Both the position numbers and the translations under genes were made by a program. The notes beneath the pieces were generated by a model. It had not been told where the DNA came from. It saw only the letters and a program-made list of their open reading frames with translations, and did no database searches. Below are positions 8,413 to 17,489 of a stretch of 64,000 nucleotides of DNA, one piece after another. Every line of letters starts with the position of its first letter. Position 1 is the first letter of the stretch. The DNA comes from Rhodopirellula baltica (GTDB lineage: Bacteria > Planctomycetota > Planctomycetia > Pirellulales > Pirellulaceae), in contig PPHI01000008.1 in the NCBI GenBank assembly GCA_002901265.1, positions 1 through 64,000 on the forward strand, in the 5' to 3' direction.

Positions 8413-8630
8413 CCGTTGGAACGCAAGCACGACGAGTCCGTGCCGTTGGACCAAGGGCAAGACTTGGTGGGACTGCCCAATTGCACAGCCCCAATGCAAA
8501 CGGCAATGGGTGTCGCAGCGAACCCGAAGTTCGGGTGATGAAACAAGGTAACCGTATCGAATCGATCATCATTTCATGTGCCTGCGGTGAAGAGATCACC
8601 GTGATCTGTGGCTACGACCAACCAGAATGA
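8397..8630 (+). CDS. Small hypothetical protein overlapping the sigma factor gene
   Basis: A 77-residue protein with a basic N-terminal half and a C-terminal strand-like segment, ESIIISCACGEEITVICGY, containing three cysteines. The start lies inside the sigma-factor gene (16-base overlap) and is preceded by GGGAGG 8 bases upstream. Its stop overlaps the next start (ATGA). These overlaps on both sides make it likely real although it matches no family I recognise. The CxC...C pattern could bind a metal, but this is a guess. Confidence 0.7.
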   Translation: MEDKLTVGTQARRVRAVGPRARLGGTAQLHSPNANGNGCRSEPEVRVMKQGNRIESIIISCACGEEITVICGYDQPE

Positions 8631-9733
8631 ACGTGAATACATTTGACCAACAAGAACGCCTTGATTCCAACTCGCCATCGGCGACGTTAGAAGTCAATCG
8701 CGCACGCACACTTCGTTGGATGTGTGTCTCGCTGATGTGCGTTTCATTTGTCGCGGCCGATTCACAGTTCTCACATGCTCAAGAGTATGCTGCACCGCAG
8801 CGGGGACGCGTCTCCGCGCTCGCCAAGCTTGATCGTTTCCAGCGGACTGTTAAAGAGAAAATCAAGTCAGCATTGATCGGCGATGACAGCGAAGACTCAA
8901 AAGGGCTGCCACTTGATCAACAAGGTCCACACGATTCGATCGCACAGACACCCGGTGGTTATGACCCCGATCCCTCCGAATCACAAAGCGTGATGCAGAG
9001 TGCCGATTCGGTTTACGCCGATGGCACTTTCGTTGGGCAGAACTCTATCGCAAACCATCCACCAGCGTATGGCCATCATGTCAAGCCAGAGCCAGGTGGA
9101 CTGAGTCGTCAAGTAAGTAACCGACGGGCCGAGTCGAACGAAAGCTTTCCAAGGGTTGCGACCATCGCTTCTGCCGAGCAAGACGTGTCGATGGAAGATC
9201 TGTTGCGTGGCAATGAAACACGTCCGGTCCAATATGAACAGGATGCAGCCAATGGGTACGGCATCGGTCCCTACGGAACGGGCGAAGGTGATAACGAAGG
9301 CGTCGCCAATTTTCCGCCGCCAATTCGTACACAGCCGTTGATCAATAATGCGGCCGGCAATCCAACTGTTCCCTCGGCGCGTGGCACGATTCTTGGTTCG
9401 ACGCCAATGACAGCGACTCAACACGCGCTGCGATTGATCGAAGAGAACGGCGACCTGAAAGCTAATCTGGCATCCAGCAATGCAGAGGTCGAACGTCTGC
9501 GAGAAAAGCTCGCGTCAACAAACGCACTGCTTCAAAGCTCGACGGACGCGGTCGCCAAGGCGCAAGAAGAAATGGATCGATTGACCTACGAAAACCGGCA
9601 ACTGGAACGCAAACTGGCAGAATCAGAATCCAAGTACAATCGGTATCTTCGCGAGACGGACCGTATGCTTGAGTCGATCCGTGAAGAGCTTGACGAAGTG
9701 TTGGTTCGCGAGCTGTCAGCCGGTACGGAGTAG
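8627..9733 (+). CDS. Exported protein with C-terminal coiled coil, flagellar operon
   Basis: A 368-residue protein. After about 30 polar residues comes a hydrophobic segment (WMCVSLMCVSFVAADSQFSHA) that looks like a signal peptide with a long n-region, cleaved near SHAQE, or a membrane anchor. The middle is low-complexity and Pro/Gly/Ser-rich. Residues about 265-360 form a strong heptad coiled coil (RLIEENGDLKANLASSNAE, then VERLREKLASTNALLQSS, ending in RMLESIREELDEVLVREL). It is translationally coupled to the upstream gene (ATGA). Being at the end of the flagellar operon, it may serve an envelope-spanning part of this motor, but no family was recognised. Confidence 0.75.
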   Translation: MNVNTFDQQERLDSNSPSATLEVNRARTLRWMCVSLMCVSFVAADSQFSHAQEYAAPQRGRVSALAKLDRFQRTVKEKIKSALIGDDSEDSKGLPLDQQGPHDSIAQTPGGYDPDPSESQSVMQSADSVYADGTFVGQNSIANHPPAYGHHVKPEPGGLSRQVSNRRAESNESFPRVATIASAEQDVSMEDLLRGNETRPVQYEQDAANGYGIGPYGTGEGDNEGVANFPPPIRTQPLINNAAGNPTVPSARGTILGSTPMTATQHALRLIEENGDLKANLASSNAEVERLREKLASTNALLQSSTDAVAKAQEEMDRLTYENRQLERKLAESESKYNRYLRETDRMLESIREELDEVLVRELSAGTE

Positions 9734-9753
9734 CGAGGCAAACAGGGAAAGTC

Positions 9754-10425
9754 ATGGATCGACTTCGAAACACATTTTCGAGCTTATTGATTTGGTTGGC
9801 GATCGCAAGCGGCGTTTGGGCCTGTGAGCGTTGTGGCACACCGACACCCTGTCCCAGCGGGGCGTGCCTCGCAAGCCATGCTGCCAAGAAACCGGTCGCC
9901 AAGCCGGCACCGCTGCGGCGGTCGTCCTTGCTGCCACAAATGCGCCCCAATCGTGTTTTGCTGGTTACCTGTCTGGATCGGCAAGATCGATTGCATGAGC
10001 AAACTGAGTTGATGCATCGATTGGCTGCGCACCTGCGAGCGATGTCTTCCGTTGAAGTCGTCGAGTCGGATCATCGCGTGTGTTTGGAGCATTTTCCGAT
10101 CCAAACGGGACGCTTTGATGAACGCAAGTTGGTGAATTTGGGAACTCGCTATTCCGCCGACACTGTCATCTATTGCGAAGTAGCCAACATCGACTCTTAT
10201 CGTCCGATGAAGATGGAGGTACGATTCTTGATGATCAGCGCTGAACAGTCAGTCGCGCTGGCATCGGCATCACGCCATCATGACCTGGGCACGCCGGCGA
10301 CCCGCAAGAAGTTCCTGCAATCGTTTGACGAATATGAGCACTCGTCGGAATCACTTTTGCGATCGCCCAACCGTCTAATCGATTTTTCGGCGAATCAGCT
10401 CGCCGCCGAGATTCTGCGTCTTTAG
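9754..10425 (+). CDS. Secreted Cys-rich protein at the end of the flagellar operon
   Basis: A 223-residue protein with an N-terminal signal peptide (LIWLAIASGVWA, cleavage around WAC). A cluster CERCGTPTPCPSGAC follows, four cysteines in 15 residues. The remaining domain begins RPNRVLLVTCLDRQD and alternates predicted strands and helices (HRLAAHLRAMSSVEVVESD, YSADTVIYCEVANIDSYRP, MEVRFLMISAEQSVALAS). This resembles the layout of periplasmic LpoB/TolB-N-like or FlgO-type domains, but I cannot assign a family. It lies 20 bases after the coiled-coil gene with AGGGAAAG before the ATG. The resemblance is inference only. Confidence 0.72.
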   Translation: MDRLRNTFSSLLIWLAIASGVWACERCGTPTPCPSGACLASHAAKKPVAKPAPLRRSSLLPQMRPNRVLLVTCLDRQDRLHEQTELMHRLAAHLRAMSSVEVVESDHRVCLEHFPIQTGRFDERKLVNLGTRYSADTVIYCEVANIDSYRPMKMEVRFLMISAEQSVALASASRHHDLGTPATRKKFLQSFDEYEHSSESLLRSPNRLIDFSANQLAAEILRL

Positions 10426-10558
10426 TTTCTCAGAACTCGCATCTATCCCGTTCGTGAGTTCGCTCGTGTTTCCAAATTCGTTTCGGATGCTATCCTAGCT
10501 GGCGAATCGGAAGATTGGTTTGCACTGGCGCGATATACCGAGTGAACGGGAGTCTGGC

Positions 10559-11212
10559 TTGGACGAAAATGAATCGCCGCACGGTAATGCACCTGTGCGA
10601 CATGGCGAGGAGTGGGCGAATGCGTTGACGCACGGTTTGGCCACAATTGCTGCGGCTATCCTGGGTGGGCTTTTGATCTACAAGGCGAGTGGGATCGGCA
10701 AAGGCATGGCAATCGCATGTCTAGCCTATACGGTGTCCGTCGTCGCGACATTTACCAGTTCGACGTTGTCACACGCGATTTTCCGCCAACCGTTGCTTGA
10801 TCGTTTGCGAGCCTGGGATCAAGCGATGATTTACGCAATGATCGCGGGAACCTATACGCCGATCATTTGGCGTCATGCGCCAACGGCGATATCAATCCCA
10901 TTGCTTTCCGCCGTCTGGATCGCGGCCTTCGCAGGAATCGCGATGAAGCTGTTTGCGCAGCATCGGATCAACAACGTGGCGACGGTTGGTTACCTGTTGC
11001 TCGGTTGGTTGCCCTCAATTCCACTGTATCCGTACGTTCCAGCAGCAGTCGGCCAAGGGATGCTGTTAGGCGGGACGCTGTACAGCATCGGTGTTGCGGT
11101 GTTAATGCAAGATCACCGAGGGCACTATTTGCATTCGGTGTGGCACTTGATTGTGATGAGTGCAGCGTTGGCTCACTTCCTGACGATTCAGTGGTATGTC
11201 GTCGGTGTCTGA
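10559..11212 (+). CDS. Hemolysin III family (PAQR-like) integral membrane protein
   Basis: A protein of about 217 residues with seven transmembrane segments and the Hly-III/YqfA signatures: EEWANALTHGLATIAAAILG at the start, SSTLSHAIFR, DQAMIYAMIAGTYTPI, and the closing GHYLHSVWHLIVMSAALAHF with the conserved histidines. The longest open frame starts at a TTG at 10520, but the TTG at 10559 is preceded by GGGAG 6 bases upstream; no ATG is available before the conserved domain. Members are linked to the PAQR superfamily; the true activity in bacteria is uncertain and haemolysis should not be assumed. It lies 133 bases after the flagellar cluster and need not belong to it. Confidence 0.88.
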   Translation: MDENESPHGNAPVRHGEEWANALTHGLATIAAAILGGLLIYKASGIGKGMAIACLAYTVSVVATFTSSTLSHAIFRQPLLDRLRAWDQAMIYAMIAGTYTPIIWRHAPTAISIPLLSAVWIAAFAGIAMKLFAQHRINNVATVGYLLLGWLPSIPLYPYVPAAVGQGMLLGGTLYSIGVAVLMQDHRGHYLHSVWHLIVMSAALAHFLTIQWYVVGV

Positions 11213-11293
11213 TAGGCAGGACAATCGCACTGCCCAGGACAAATTGCCCAGAAAGATCGGCTTAGAAGTCTGCCAACGCACGCGGTCTGGTCT

Positions 11294-11872
11294 TCACCAG
11301 GTTAGTAGACCGCCTGAACCTTCGTTGTCTTCTTCCCAGTAACGTCTAACTTCGCGAAGTCCGTAAGCGCACATTTCGAAGTGTTCGCTCATTCGGTGGA
11401 TTACTTCGCACGGCGGCCTGTCGCTGCCACCTTCGATTTGAGCGGCAATCGCATACGCTCGCTTTCCCTGGCGGCAGTAGTCAAAGTACCGGTCGCGAAC
11501 ATCCGAGCCATTCTTGGCGGACTGCAGGCTCTCAGGATACATCCCTGACCAAAAGAGCGTGAAATCACCCACATGGCGATAGACTTCACGTTTTGCCAAA
11601 CCGATGCGACGCTCCGCTTCGGTAATCATTTGCAGAAGGTGTTTGGTTCGCATCCCGTCGACTTGACGTAACGAGTACATCGTGTCGGTACGAACGAAGC
11701 GAAGCAGCAGATCGCTGACGTAATCGACGAGTTGCACATCGACTACACCAAGCTTGGTATGAAAGATGAATTCGCTTACACCGCGAAAAAATCTTTCAAT
11801 CGTTGACGAACAATGTTGGGAATCATCTTCCCGTTCGTCGTTGTTGGAGTACGCATCCCCAGTTGACGTCAT
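11294..11872 (-). CDS. Conserved-looking hypothetical protein, helical
   Basis: A soluble protein of 192 residues. The open frame extends to 11947, but GGGAGG lies 8 bases before the ATG at 11872, which is chosen as the start (MTSTGDAYSNND). After an acidic, Ser-rich leader, the body is mainly helical with aromatic and charged residues (SEFIFHTKLGVVDVQLVDYV, MRTKHLLQMITEAERRIG, YRHVGDFTLFWSGMYPESL, SEHFEMCAYGLREVRRYWEE). No catalytic motif or family was recognised. It converges with the hemolysin III gene and stands 158 bases downstream of the sulfatase gene in the same direction, too far to claim an operon. Confidence 0.72.
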   Translation of the reverse strand: MTSTGDAYSNNDEREDDSQHCSSTIERFFRGVSEFIFHTKLGVVDVQLVDYVSDLLLRFVRTDTMYSLRQVDGMRTKHLLQMITEAERRIGLAKREVYRHVGDFTLFWSGMYPESLQSAKNGSDVRDRYFDYCRQGKRAYAIAAQIEGGSDRPPCEVIHRMSEHFEMCAYGLREVRRYWEEDNEGSGGLLTW

Positions 11873-12030
11873 CGGCAAAGCCTCCCGAAGAACAATGGTT
11901 CTGCTGAGGATGCACCATCGCCAACACGAGTTTTTTCGCGTGGGCATCAGTCAGCATGCACTTTGTTATCCACTGACAGCTATTGGATTGCTCCACGAGC
12001 TGTCAAGCCCAACTGCATGATAATTGAAGA

Positions 12031-13608
12031 TCAATCTGCCGTCTGAAAACTACCCCACCAATCATCGTTGGGTTGCCAATCAGCCTCCAAAAACCGTTGG
12101 TGGGATTCCTCCAACCGTTGCAAATTGTTGGTTTGTATGCGGCGGTAGAATTCTTGCGTTTTTGACGGCTCATAACGGGGATCTGGTTTTGGGCGTTTGG
12201 CGCCAACTTCGGTCAACCAAGCATCGAGTTGGTTCCACATTGCCTGCGCTTTAGCCGGATGCGTGAGAGCGAGATCGCTCGTTTCGCTCGGATCTGCGGA
12301 CAGATCGTATAGTTCGTGCCGACCGTCCTCGAAGTAGTGGATCAGTTTCCAACGATCTTTTTGGATGATTGCGTTGGGTTCACCACCTTGATTTCCGTAG
12401 TGTGGGTAGTGCCAATAAAGTGCTCGCTCTGCAATCGAATGGCCTTGGACAAGCGGCTTCAAGCTGACCCCATCGAGGTGCTGTTCTGGTTTTAGTGGCA
12501 ACCCGCACAAGTCCAAAAGTGTCGGATACAAATCGGCTCCGGTGACCGGCGTATCGTCATGCGTGCCTGGTTTGATCATTGCCGGATATCGGATGTAAAG
12601 CGGTTCGCGAATTCCGCCTTCCCATTGACGCCCCTTTCCACCCCGCAGCGGCAGGTTCGACGTCGCGTATGCATCGCCCGATGATACGCCTCCGTTGTCG
12701 CTGGTGAAAACGATGATGGTGTCGTCGGCGAGCGACAATTCATCGATCGTTTTTAGTACGACGCCGACGGCATCGTCTACGGTTTCGATCATACCGGCAT
12801 AGACGGGGTGGTCTTGAACCTGGCGGACCGGCAACGTCCGGTCGACTTTGAAACGCGATTGGCCATCTGGAAGCGCCGGCGCGAGTTGTTGGTATTTTTG
12901 CCAGAGCTCTTTGCGTGTTTGGACGGGTGCATGAACGCTGTAGAACGACAGCATTGCGAAGAACGGTTGATCGCGATGGTTGCGAATGTAGTCGACCGTT
13001 TCTTTTGCGAGTCGCATCGGAAGTGATTCGCCATTGGGGCCGTCAGCAAGCACCGGATTCTTGTAGGGCGAGAAGAATCCACCGGGAGGGCTGCCACGAT
13101 CATGGCCGCCTTTGTTCTCTTGATAGCCATGATCGTCCGGCCACGAACCTTTGTCACCGAGATGCCACTTGCCGGCAAAGAACGTTCCGTAACCCGCCTC
13201 TTGAAATGCTTCGGCGATCGTCGTTTGTTCGGCCGGAAGGCGGTGTTCGTATTCGGCGGGGAGAACTCGGTTGGGGCGAGTCCATTCGAGGCCACTCTTC
13301 GCGCCGATCCAATCTGTTATCCCGTGCCGCGCCGGAAACGTGCCGAGCTGGATACTGGCTCGCGAAGGGCTGCACACACAGCAAGTTGCGTAGCCGTTGG
13401 TGAATCGGATGCCGCCTGTTGCGATTCGATCGATGTTTGGCGATTGGTAAAACGAACTGCCTTCGCCAGATAGATCATGGGCACCCATGTCGTCCATCAA
13501 GATCAAAACGACGTTGGGTTTGGCCGCGACCGCAAATGATGAAGTGATCGTTGTCGCGAGAATCGCGGCACAAATTGCTGCGATTGAAAACGGATGGCGG
13601 GATGTCAT
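12031..13608 (-). CDS. Secreted sulfatase (arylsulfatase family)
   Basis: A 525-residue type I sulfatase with a signal peptide (IAAICAAILATTITSSFAVAA). The metal-binding PNVVLILMDDMG is at residues 31-42. The formylglycine motif C79-S-P-S-R starts the active site (CSPSRASIQLGTFPARHG). Later motifs include FFAGKWHLGDKG, IIVFTSDNGG and the C-terminal DLSADPSETSDLA. Cys79 would be oxidised to formylglycine by a maturase encoded elsewhere. The substrate cannot be read from the sequence; marine planctomycetes use many such enzymes on sulfated polysaccharides. It stands alone, with no neighbouring maturase or sugar transporter. Confidence 0.95.
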   Translation of the reverse strand: MTSRHPFSIAAICAAILATTITSSFAVAAKPNVVLILMDDMGAHDLSGEGSSFYQSPNIDRIATGGIRFTNGYATCCVCSPSRASIQLGTFPARHGITDWIGAKSGLEWTRPNRVLPAEYEHRLPAEQTTIAEAFQEAGYGTFFAGKWHLGDKGSWPDDHGYQENKGGHDRGSPPGGFFSPYKNPVLADGPNGESLPMRLAKETVDYIRNHRDQPFFAMLSFYSVHAPVQTRKELWQKYQQLAPALPDGQSRFKVDRTLPVRQVQDHPVYAGMIETVDDAVGVVLKTIDELSLADDTIIVFTSDNGGVSSGDAYATSNLPLRGGKGRQWEGGIREPLYIRYPAMIKPGTHDDTPVTGADLYPTLLDLCGLPLKPEQHLDGVSLKPLVQGHSIAERALYWHYPHYGNQGGEPNAIIQKDRWKLIHYFEDGRHELYDLSADPSETSDLALTHPAKAQAMWNQLDAWLTEVGAKRPKPDPRYEPSKTQEFYRRIQTNNLQRLEESHQRFLEADWQPNDDWWGSFQTAD

Positions 13609-13717
13609 GGAAGGGAAACGCTAGATCGAGTGCATGTTGTCGGGTCAGCAACATGCATCTTAGTCGATCAAGCGTTGTGGATGTGCGAGAGCAACACAGG
13701 GGCGTTTCTTCAGTCGC

Positions 13718-14737
13718 CTAGTTGCTTTTCGTTGGGCGGAATGCATTGACCCAAGACAAGAATGACGTGACCTGTCGGGATTGGATCCATACGCGTCCGG
13801 ACCCGCTGAATTTGGCAACCAAGCCTTCACCACCAAAGAAAAACGATTTCAACTTTCCACCTTTGCGCAACCCGGGCAGAACCGTGACTTGGTAGTCCAA
13901 GGTTTCTTCAAATGCAACGATATAACCGGTGTCGACAATGTACGTGTCCGTCACATCGACTTCCAAGATGGCGCCGTAGGAGTTGAAAAACAAGTCGCCT
14001 GTTCCGCTGGCTTTTAGCAGTACCAAACCTTCACCGCTAAAAAAACCTTTCGCGCCTTGCCATTTTCCGGTTACTTCGACGCCAGGCCCGTTAAGCATGT
14101 AAGCGCCCCGCTGCAACATGATGGAGTTGCCTTCGAGACGATAGTACGCGACGTCGCCAGCCATGCCTCCTGCGAACAGGATTTCTCCACTGCCCTGCTG
14201 AGCCGTGAAGGTGTTGATGATCAGGCTTTCGCCGCCAAACATACGGCCGAGCGTTTTCCCAAACCCGCCTTTGAAACCAGCTTCCAAATGGATCGTTGGT
14301 GACATCGAAACCATTGCCGATGGCTCGGCAAAGATTTTGCTGCCCTGCTCAAGATCGACTTTAACGATCGAAAAATCGGGGCGCTGTGTGATTTCGTAGG
14401 ATAGCTCAGGCGTCGTTCCTGAAAGCGGACCGTCGCTGGTGTTTCGCGTTGTGTAGACGGGGACGTCCTCGGGCGGAAAGGCTGTTCCGCCAGGCAGTTC
14501 GGCGCCACCCAAGTAAGCCTGCGCGTTATCCGCCTCGGCTGCCACAGCGTTGACGTCGAACGGATCAGGTTGTGACGTCTGCGCGAATGGATCTTCGATC
14601 GGTGCCGGAGGTTCGGCTACCACCGGATTTGGGATCATCATCAATTGGCCGCATTCTTTGCATTTCCCTTTCTTGCCGGCCATTTCGTCGGCGACCTTGT
14701 AATGCTTTTGGCAAGAAGGGCAAGCGAATTGAATCAT
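13718..14737 (-). CDS. AIM24/TIGR00266 family protein with N-terminal zinc ribbon
   Basis: A 339-residue protein. Residues 1-35 form a zinc-ribbon-like element (CPSCQKHY, then CKECGQLM). A Pro/Ala-rich linker follows, then an AIM24-type domain from about residue 107 to the end, rich in beta strands and glycines: YEITQRPDFSIVKVDLEQG, MVSMSPTIHLEAGFKGGFG, MFGGESLIINTFTAQQGSGE, VEVTGKWQGAKGFFSGEGLV, VDTGYIVAFEETLDYQVTVL, FFFGGEGLVAKFSGSGRVWI. This family is widespread in bacteria but without a firm biochemical role; its eukaryotic namesake is mitochondrial. Last gene of the M48-AIM24 operon, 75 bases after the second paralogue. Confidence 0.88.
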   Translation of the reverse strand: MIQFACPSCQKHYKVADEMAGKKGKCKECGQLMMIPNPVVAEPPAPIEDPFAQTSQPDPFDVNAVAAEADNAQAYLGGAELPGGTAFPPEDVPVYTTRNTSDGPLSGTTPELSYEITQRPDFSIVKVDLEQGSKIFAEPSAMVSMSPTIHLEAGFKGGFGKTLGRMFGGESLIINTFTAQQGSGEILFAGGMAGDVAYYRLEGNSIMLQRGAYMLNGPGVEVTGKWQGAKGFFSGEGLVLLKASGTGDLFFNSYGAILEVDVTDTYIVDTGYIVAFEETLDYQVTVLPGLRKGGKLKSFFFGGEGLVAKFSGSGRVWIQSRQVTSFLSWVNAFRPTKSN

Positions 14738-14812
14738 AGTGTCACGGTGTGTTTGGGGGCACGAAAGGCCGAATCAGTTTTGGTGCGAATTCGATGAGGT
14801 CGATACGTTGGG

Positions 14813-15499
14813 TTATCGCGGTTTCAATTTCGGCCCCAGAAGCTGTCCAAAGCTTGGCGGGTTGTGGGTTTGGAAGTACAGCTTGCCTTGGCCACTGAAT
14901 TTGCAGACCAAGCCTTCGCCACCAAGAAAACTGCCAACGAGGCTTTTCCCTGCTTTACCAATTTTGAATTGCAAGGTGTCTTCGAACGCGACGATGTGCC
15001 CCGTGTCGACGACGTACTCGCCGCTGACCTCAACGCAGTGAATCGCGCCAAAGCTGTTGAGCAGCAAATCACCAACGCCTGAGCATTTGACCCAGAACAT
15101 CCGCTCGCCGCTAAAGAGTGCCTTGCCAAGTCCTTGCCATGTGGCGTCAATGTCGACGCTGGTCGATGAGGCAAGCCAACTGGACCCTTGAACGATCAGC
15201 GTTCCGCCAGTCATCTGGTAATACATGATATCGCCCAACATTGCTGGGCCGATGATCAGTGACTGGTCAGGATGCGTGGCGGTGAAATGGTTTAAGAAGA
15301 AATTCTCACCGGCGAACATTCGCTTCAGGCCTTTCGCGATCCCGCCGCCTCCGCCACCACGTTTGCGACTTGTCGTTTCCACGTTGAAACCACCATTCAT
15401 CGCGATCATCGCGCCGACTTCACAGGTGACGGATTCGCCAGCCGCAAGCGTCAGCTTGGCCACCGTCATCGCCGGGCGTGACAGGAGTTCGTAGTGCAT
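14813..15499 (-). CDS. AIM24/TIGR00266 family protein
   Basis: A 228-residue protein consisting almost entirely of one AIM24 domain: YELLSRPAMTVAKLTLAAGE, MIAMNGGFNVETTSRKRGGG, MFAGENFFLNHFTATHPDQS, FSGERMFWVKCSGVGDLLLN, VDTGHIVAFEDTLQFKIGKA, FLGGEGLVCKFSGQGKLYFQ. A run of six glycines lies within the domain. No signal peptide or transmembrane helix is visible. It is the middle of three paralogues in the operon. The precise function is unknown. Confidence 0.88.
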   Translation of the reverse strand: MHYELLSRPAMTVAKLTLAAGESVTCEVGAMIAMNGGFNVETTSRKRGGGGGGIAKGLKRMFAGENFFLNHFTATHPDQSLIIGPAMLGDIMYYQMTGGTLIVQGSSWLASSTSVDIDATWQGLGKALFSGERMFWVKCSGVGDLLLNSFGAIHCVEVSGEYVVDTGHIVAFEDTLQFKIGKAGKSLVGSFLGGEGLVCKFSGQGKLYFQTHNPPSFGQLLGPKLKPR

Positions 15500-15562
15500 G
15501 TTGCTAACTCAAAAGTTCAAAATGTTGGTGCGATCGATAAGCAAGACGAACGGAATCGCTCG

Positions 15563-16219
15563 CTACCACAAATGCGAATTGGTCCAAGCTGCCAAGCCGT
15601 CGAAGGACCGCGATTGCATGTAGATCTTGCCAGGGCCGTTGACTCGCGTGATCAGGCCTTCGCCGCTGAAGAAGCTGGAGAAAATCCCGCCGGCCATACC
15701 GACTTGGATTCCAACGGTTGGTTCATAAGCGACCAAATGCCCGGTGTCGACGATGTACTCGTCGCTGACTTCGCGTTCAAAGATACCGCCATAGGCCCCG
15801 AACCAAACCTTGCCGACGCCGCTGACCTTGAGCCGGAACAAGCCCTCGCGGGCAATCATCATTCTGATCCCAGCCCAACCCAGCCCTAATTTGACGCTCG
15901 GTTCACAAGCGATGAATGCGCCCGGTTGCAAGAACATCGTGTTGCCGTTGAGCTCGATGCAATGCATGTCTCCCGGAAACGGTTGCGTCAGGACTAATTC
16001 GCCGCCAGTCGAACTCGTGAACGTGTTGACGAACATCGATTCACCGCCGAAGGCACGTTTCAGAACGCCCTGTGCGACACCGCCGCTCCACTTCGTGGAC
16101 ATTTCGATCGAGCCATCCATGCTGGCCATCGCGTCGGCTTCGGCGATGATTTGTTCGCCCGGTTCCAGCCGGACATACAGGTTTGCAAACGCTGGCTTGT
16201 CGCGTATCTCGGTGTGCAT
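15563..16219 (-). CDS. AIM24/TIGR00266 family protein, coupled to the M48 peptidase
   Basis: A 218-residue AIM24-domain protein (MHTEIRDKPAFANLYVRLEP, ADAMASMDGSIEMSTKWSGG, FGGESMFVNTFTSSTGGELV, VDTGHLVAYEPTVGIQVGMA, FFSGEGLITRVNGPGKIYMQ). The open frame reaches 16276, but the ATG at 16219 overlaps the stop of the upstream peptidase gene (TGATG) and begins right at the conserved domain, so it is preferred. The one-base overlap with the peptidase suggests translational coupling and a shared function. Confidence 0.88.
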   Translation of the reverse strand: MHTEIRDKPAFANLYVRLEPGEQIIAEADAMASMDGSIEMSTKWSGGVAQGVLKRAFGGESMFVNTFTSSTGGELVLTQPFPGDMHCIELNGNTMFLQPGAFIACEPSVKLGLGWAGIRMMIAREGLFRLKVSGVGKVWFGAYGGIFEREVSDEYIVDTGHLVAYEPTVGIQVGMAGGIFSSFFSGEGLITRVNGPGKIYMQSRSFDGLAAWTNSHLW

Positions 16220-17358
16220 CAACCGTCTCCCGGGGGATTTTTTTTCATGGTCGCTCGATCTTGAACTTCTTTCCAATCGACATCGATCGGGGTGTATTCT
16301 TTTTTCGGCAAAGACTTGATGATCGCATTAACGCTATCGATTCGATCAGCGTGCTGCGGGTGGGTGCTGATCCAAGCCAAAGCGTCGGGCACGTCGCCAT
16401 GCTCTTCTTCCAGAATCTGAAAAAACTGAGCCATGCCGCTGGGATCGATACCCGCCTCGTAAAGCATTTTGACACCTTCGGCATCGGCGGCGTCTTCTTG
16501 GCCGCGTGAGTAGCTGTTGACCGCGGCATAGTGAAACAGTTCGGTGCCGGCAGCCATCAATCCGGTTAAATCGCCGATCAAGAATGTCGCCGCGGCCCAA
16601 AATCCGAGCGATTGACCGACGCGTTCCATCCCATGACGAAGCGTCGCGTGAGACATCTCGTGGGCCAACACCGCAGCAACTTGTTCCGGTGATTTCGCCT
16701 CTTCAATCAATCCCGTGTAAACCACGATGATCCCGCCGGGCAAACAGAACGCATTGAGCACGGGCGAATCGACCACGTGGACTTCAAATTCCAGTCCGTC
16801 GATCGCGGCGTGCGGCTTTAATCGCTCGACCATCTGCTCGACCGCACCGACTACAACGGCATCGTTGATTTCCGGACCGCCAACATCCATTGTGCCGAAT
16901 GCGGATTGCCCGATCGCTCGGTCGACGCTGACAGGCATCACCTGAATCGCGGCAGAAACCCCGTACCGAACGCCGAAATATCCGCCAATACAAAGCAGAA
17001 TAATTCCGACCAAACAGGCGAAGCCAAAGGCCGTCGCACGGCGGGAACGGCTCTTCATCTGACGTTTGGACGCCCCGAGTTGGTTGTCGAGGACGCCTGA
17101 GGCTGCCGCAGAAAGCGACTTGGCAAATTTTTTGTGATCGCAGAACACGGTCACAGATCGATCTTGCGTCCGGCAGAAAACCATCCGGTTATTGAAGCCG
17201 CCGATTTCAATCTGACATTCGCGATACGGGATCACGAAGACGCTACCATCGGTCGTGACCGCCTCGAGTGCCCCTGGGGCCAGCGTGATTTCGGCGCCGG
17301 CACGCCCTGTGGGGAGCTCGTCATTGAACACGCCACCTGAGAATTGCTCGTCAATCAT
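16219..17358 (-). CDS. M48-family membrane zinc metallopeptidase
   Basis: A 379-residue protein. Residues 1-100 are a soluble beta-rich N-domain that resembles a small phosphatase-free adaptor (TLAPGALEAVTTDGSVFVIP, CQIEIGGFNNRMVFCRT). A transmembrane segment lies at about 109-135 (ATAFGFACLVGIILLCIGGY). The peptidase domain holds the zinc motif H233-E-M-S-H237 and the downstream ligand Glu288 in QEDAADAEG, plus LPGGIIVVYTGLI just before the catalytic helix, as in HtpX/Oma1-like and YfgC-like M48 enzymes. Such proteases act in envelope protein quality control. It is the first gene of the operon with three AIM24 paralogues. Confidence 0.92.
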   Translation of the reverse strand: MIDEQFSGGVFNDELPTGRAGAEITLAPGALEAVTTDGSVFVIPYRECQIEIGGFNNRMVFCRTQDRSVTVFCDHKKFAKSLSAAASGVLDNQLGASKRQMKSRSRRATAFGFACLVGIILLCIGGYFGVRYGVSAAIQVMPVSVDRAIGQSAFGTMDVGGPEINDAVVVGAVEQMVERLKPHAAIDGLEFEVHVVDSPVLNAFCLPGGIIVVYTGLIEEAKSPEQVAAVLAHEMSHATLRHGMERVGQSLGFWAAATFLIGDLTGLMAAGTELFHYAAVNSYSRGQEDAADAEGVKMLYEAGIDPSGMAQFFQILEEEHGDVPDALAWISTHPQHADRIDSVNAIIKSLPKKEYTPIDVDWKEVQDRATMKKNPPGDG

Positions 17359-17489
17359 CTTCTAACCAACACTGCTTTGCGAACATGCGTTGAGTATAGC
17401 AATGCCCCAAAGCAGCATGTCATGGCACCACGCAGATTTGATAGAAAGATCGCCGTAAGTTTTCCAGATCGACAATCCACCACACAATC

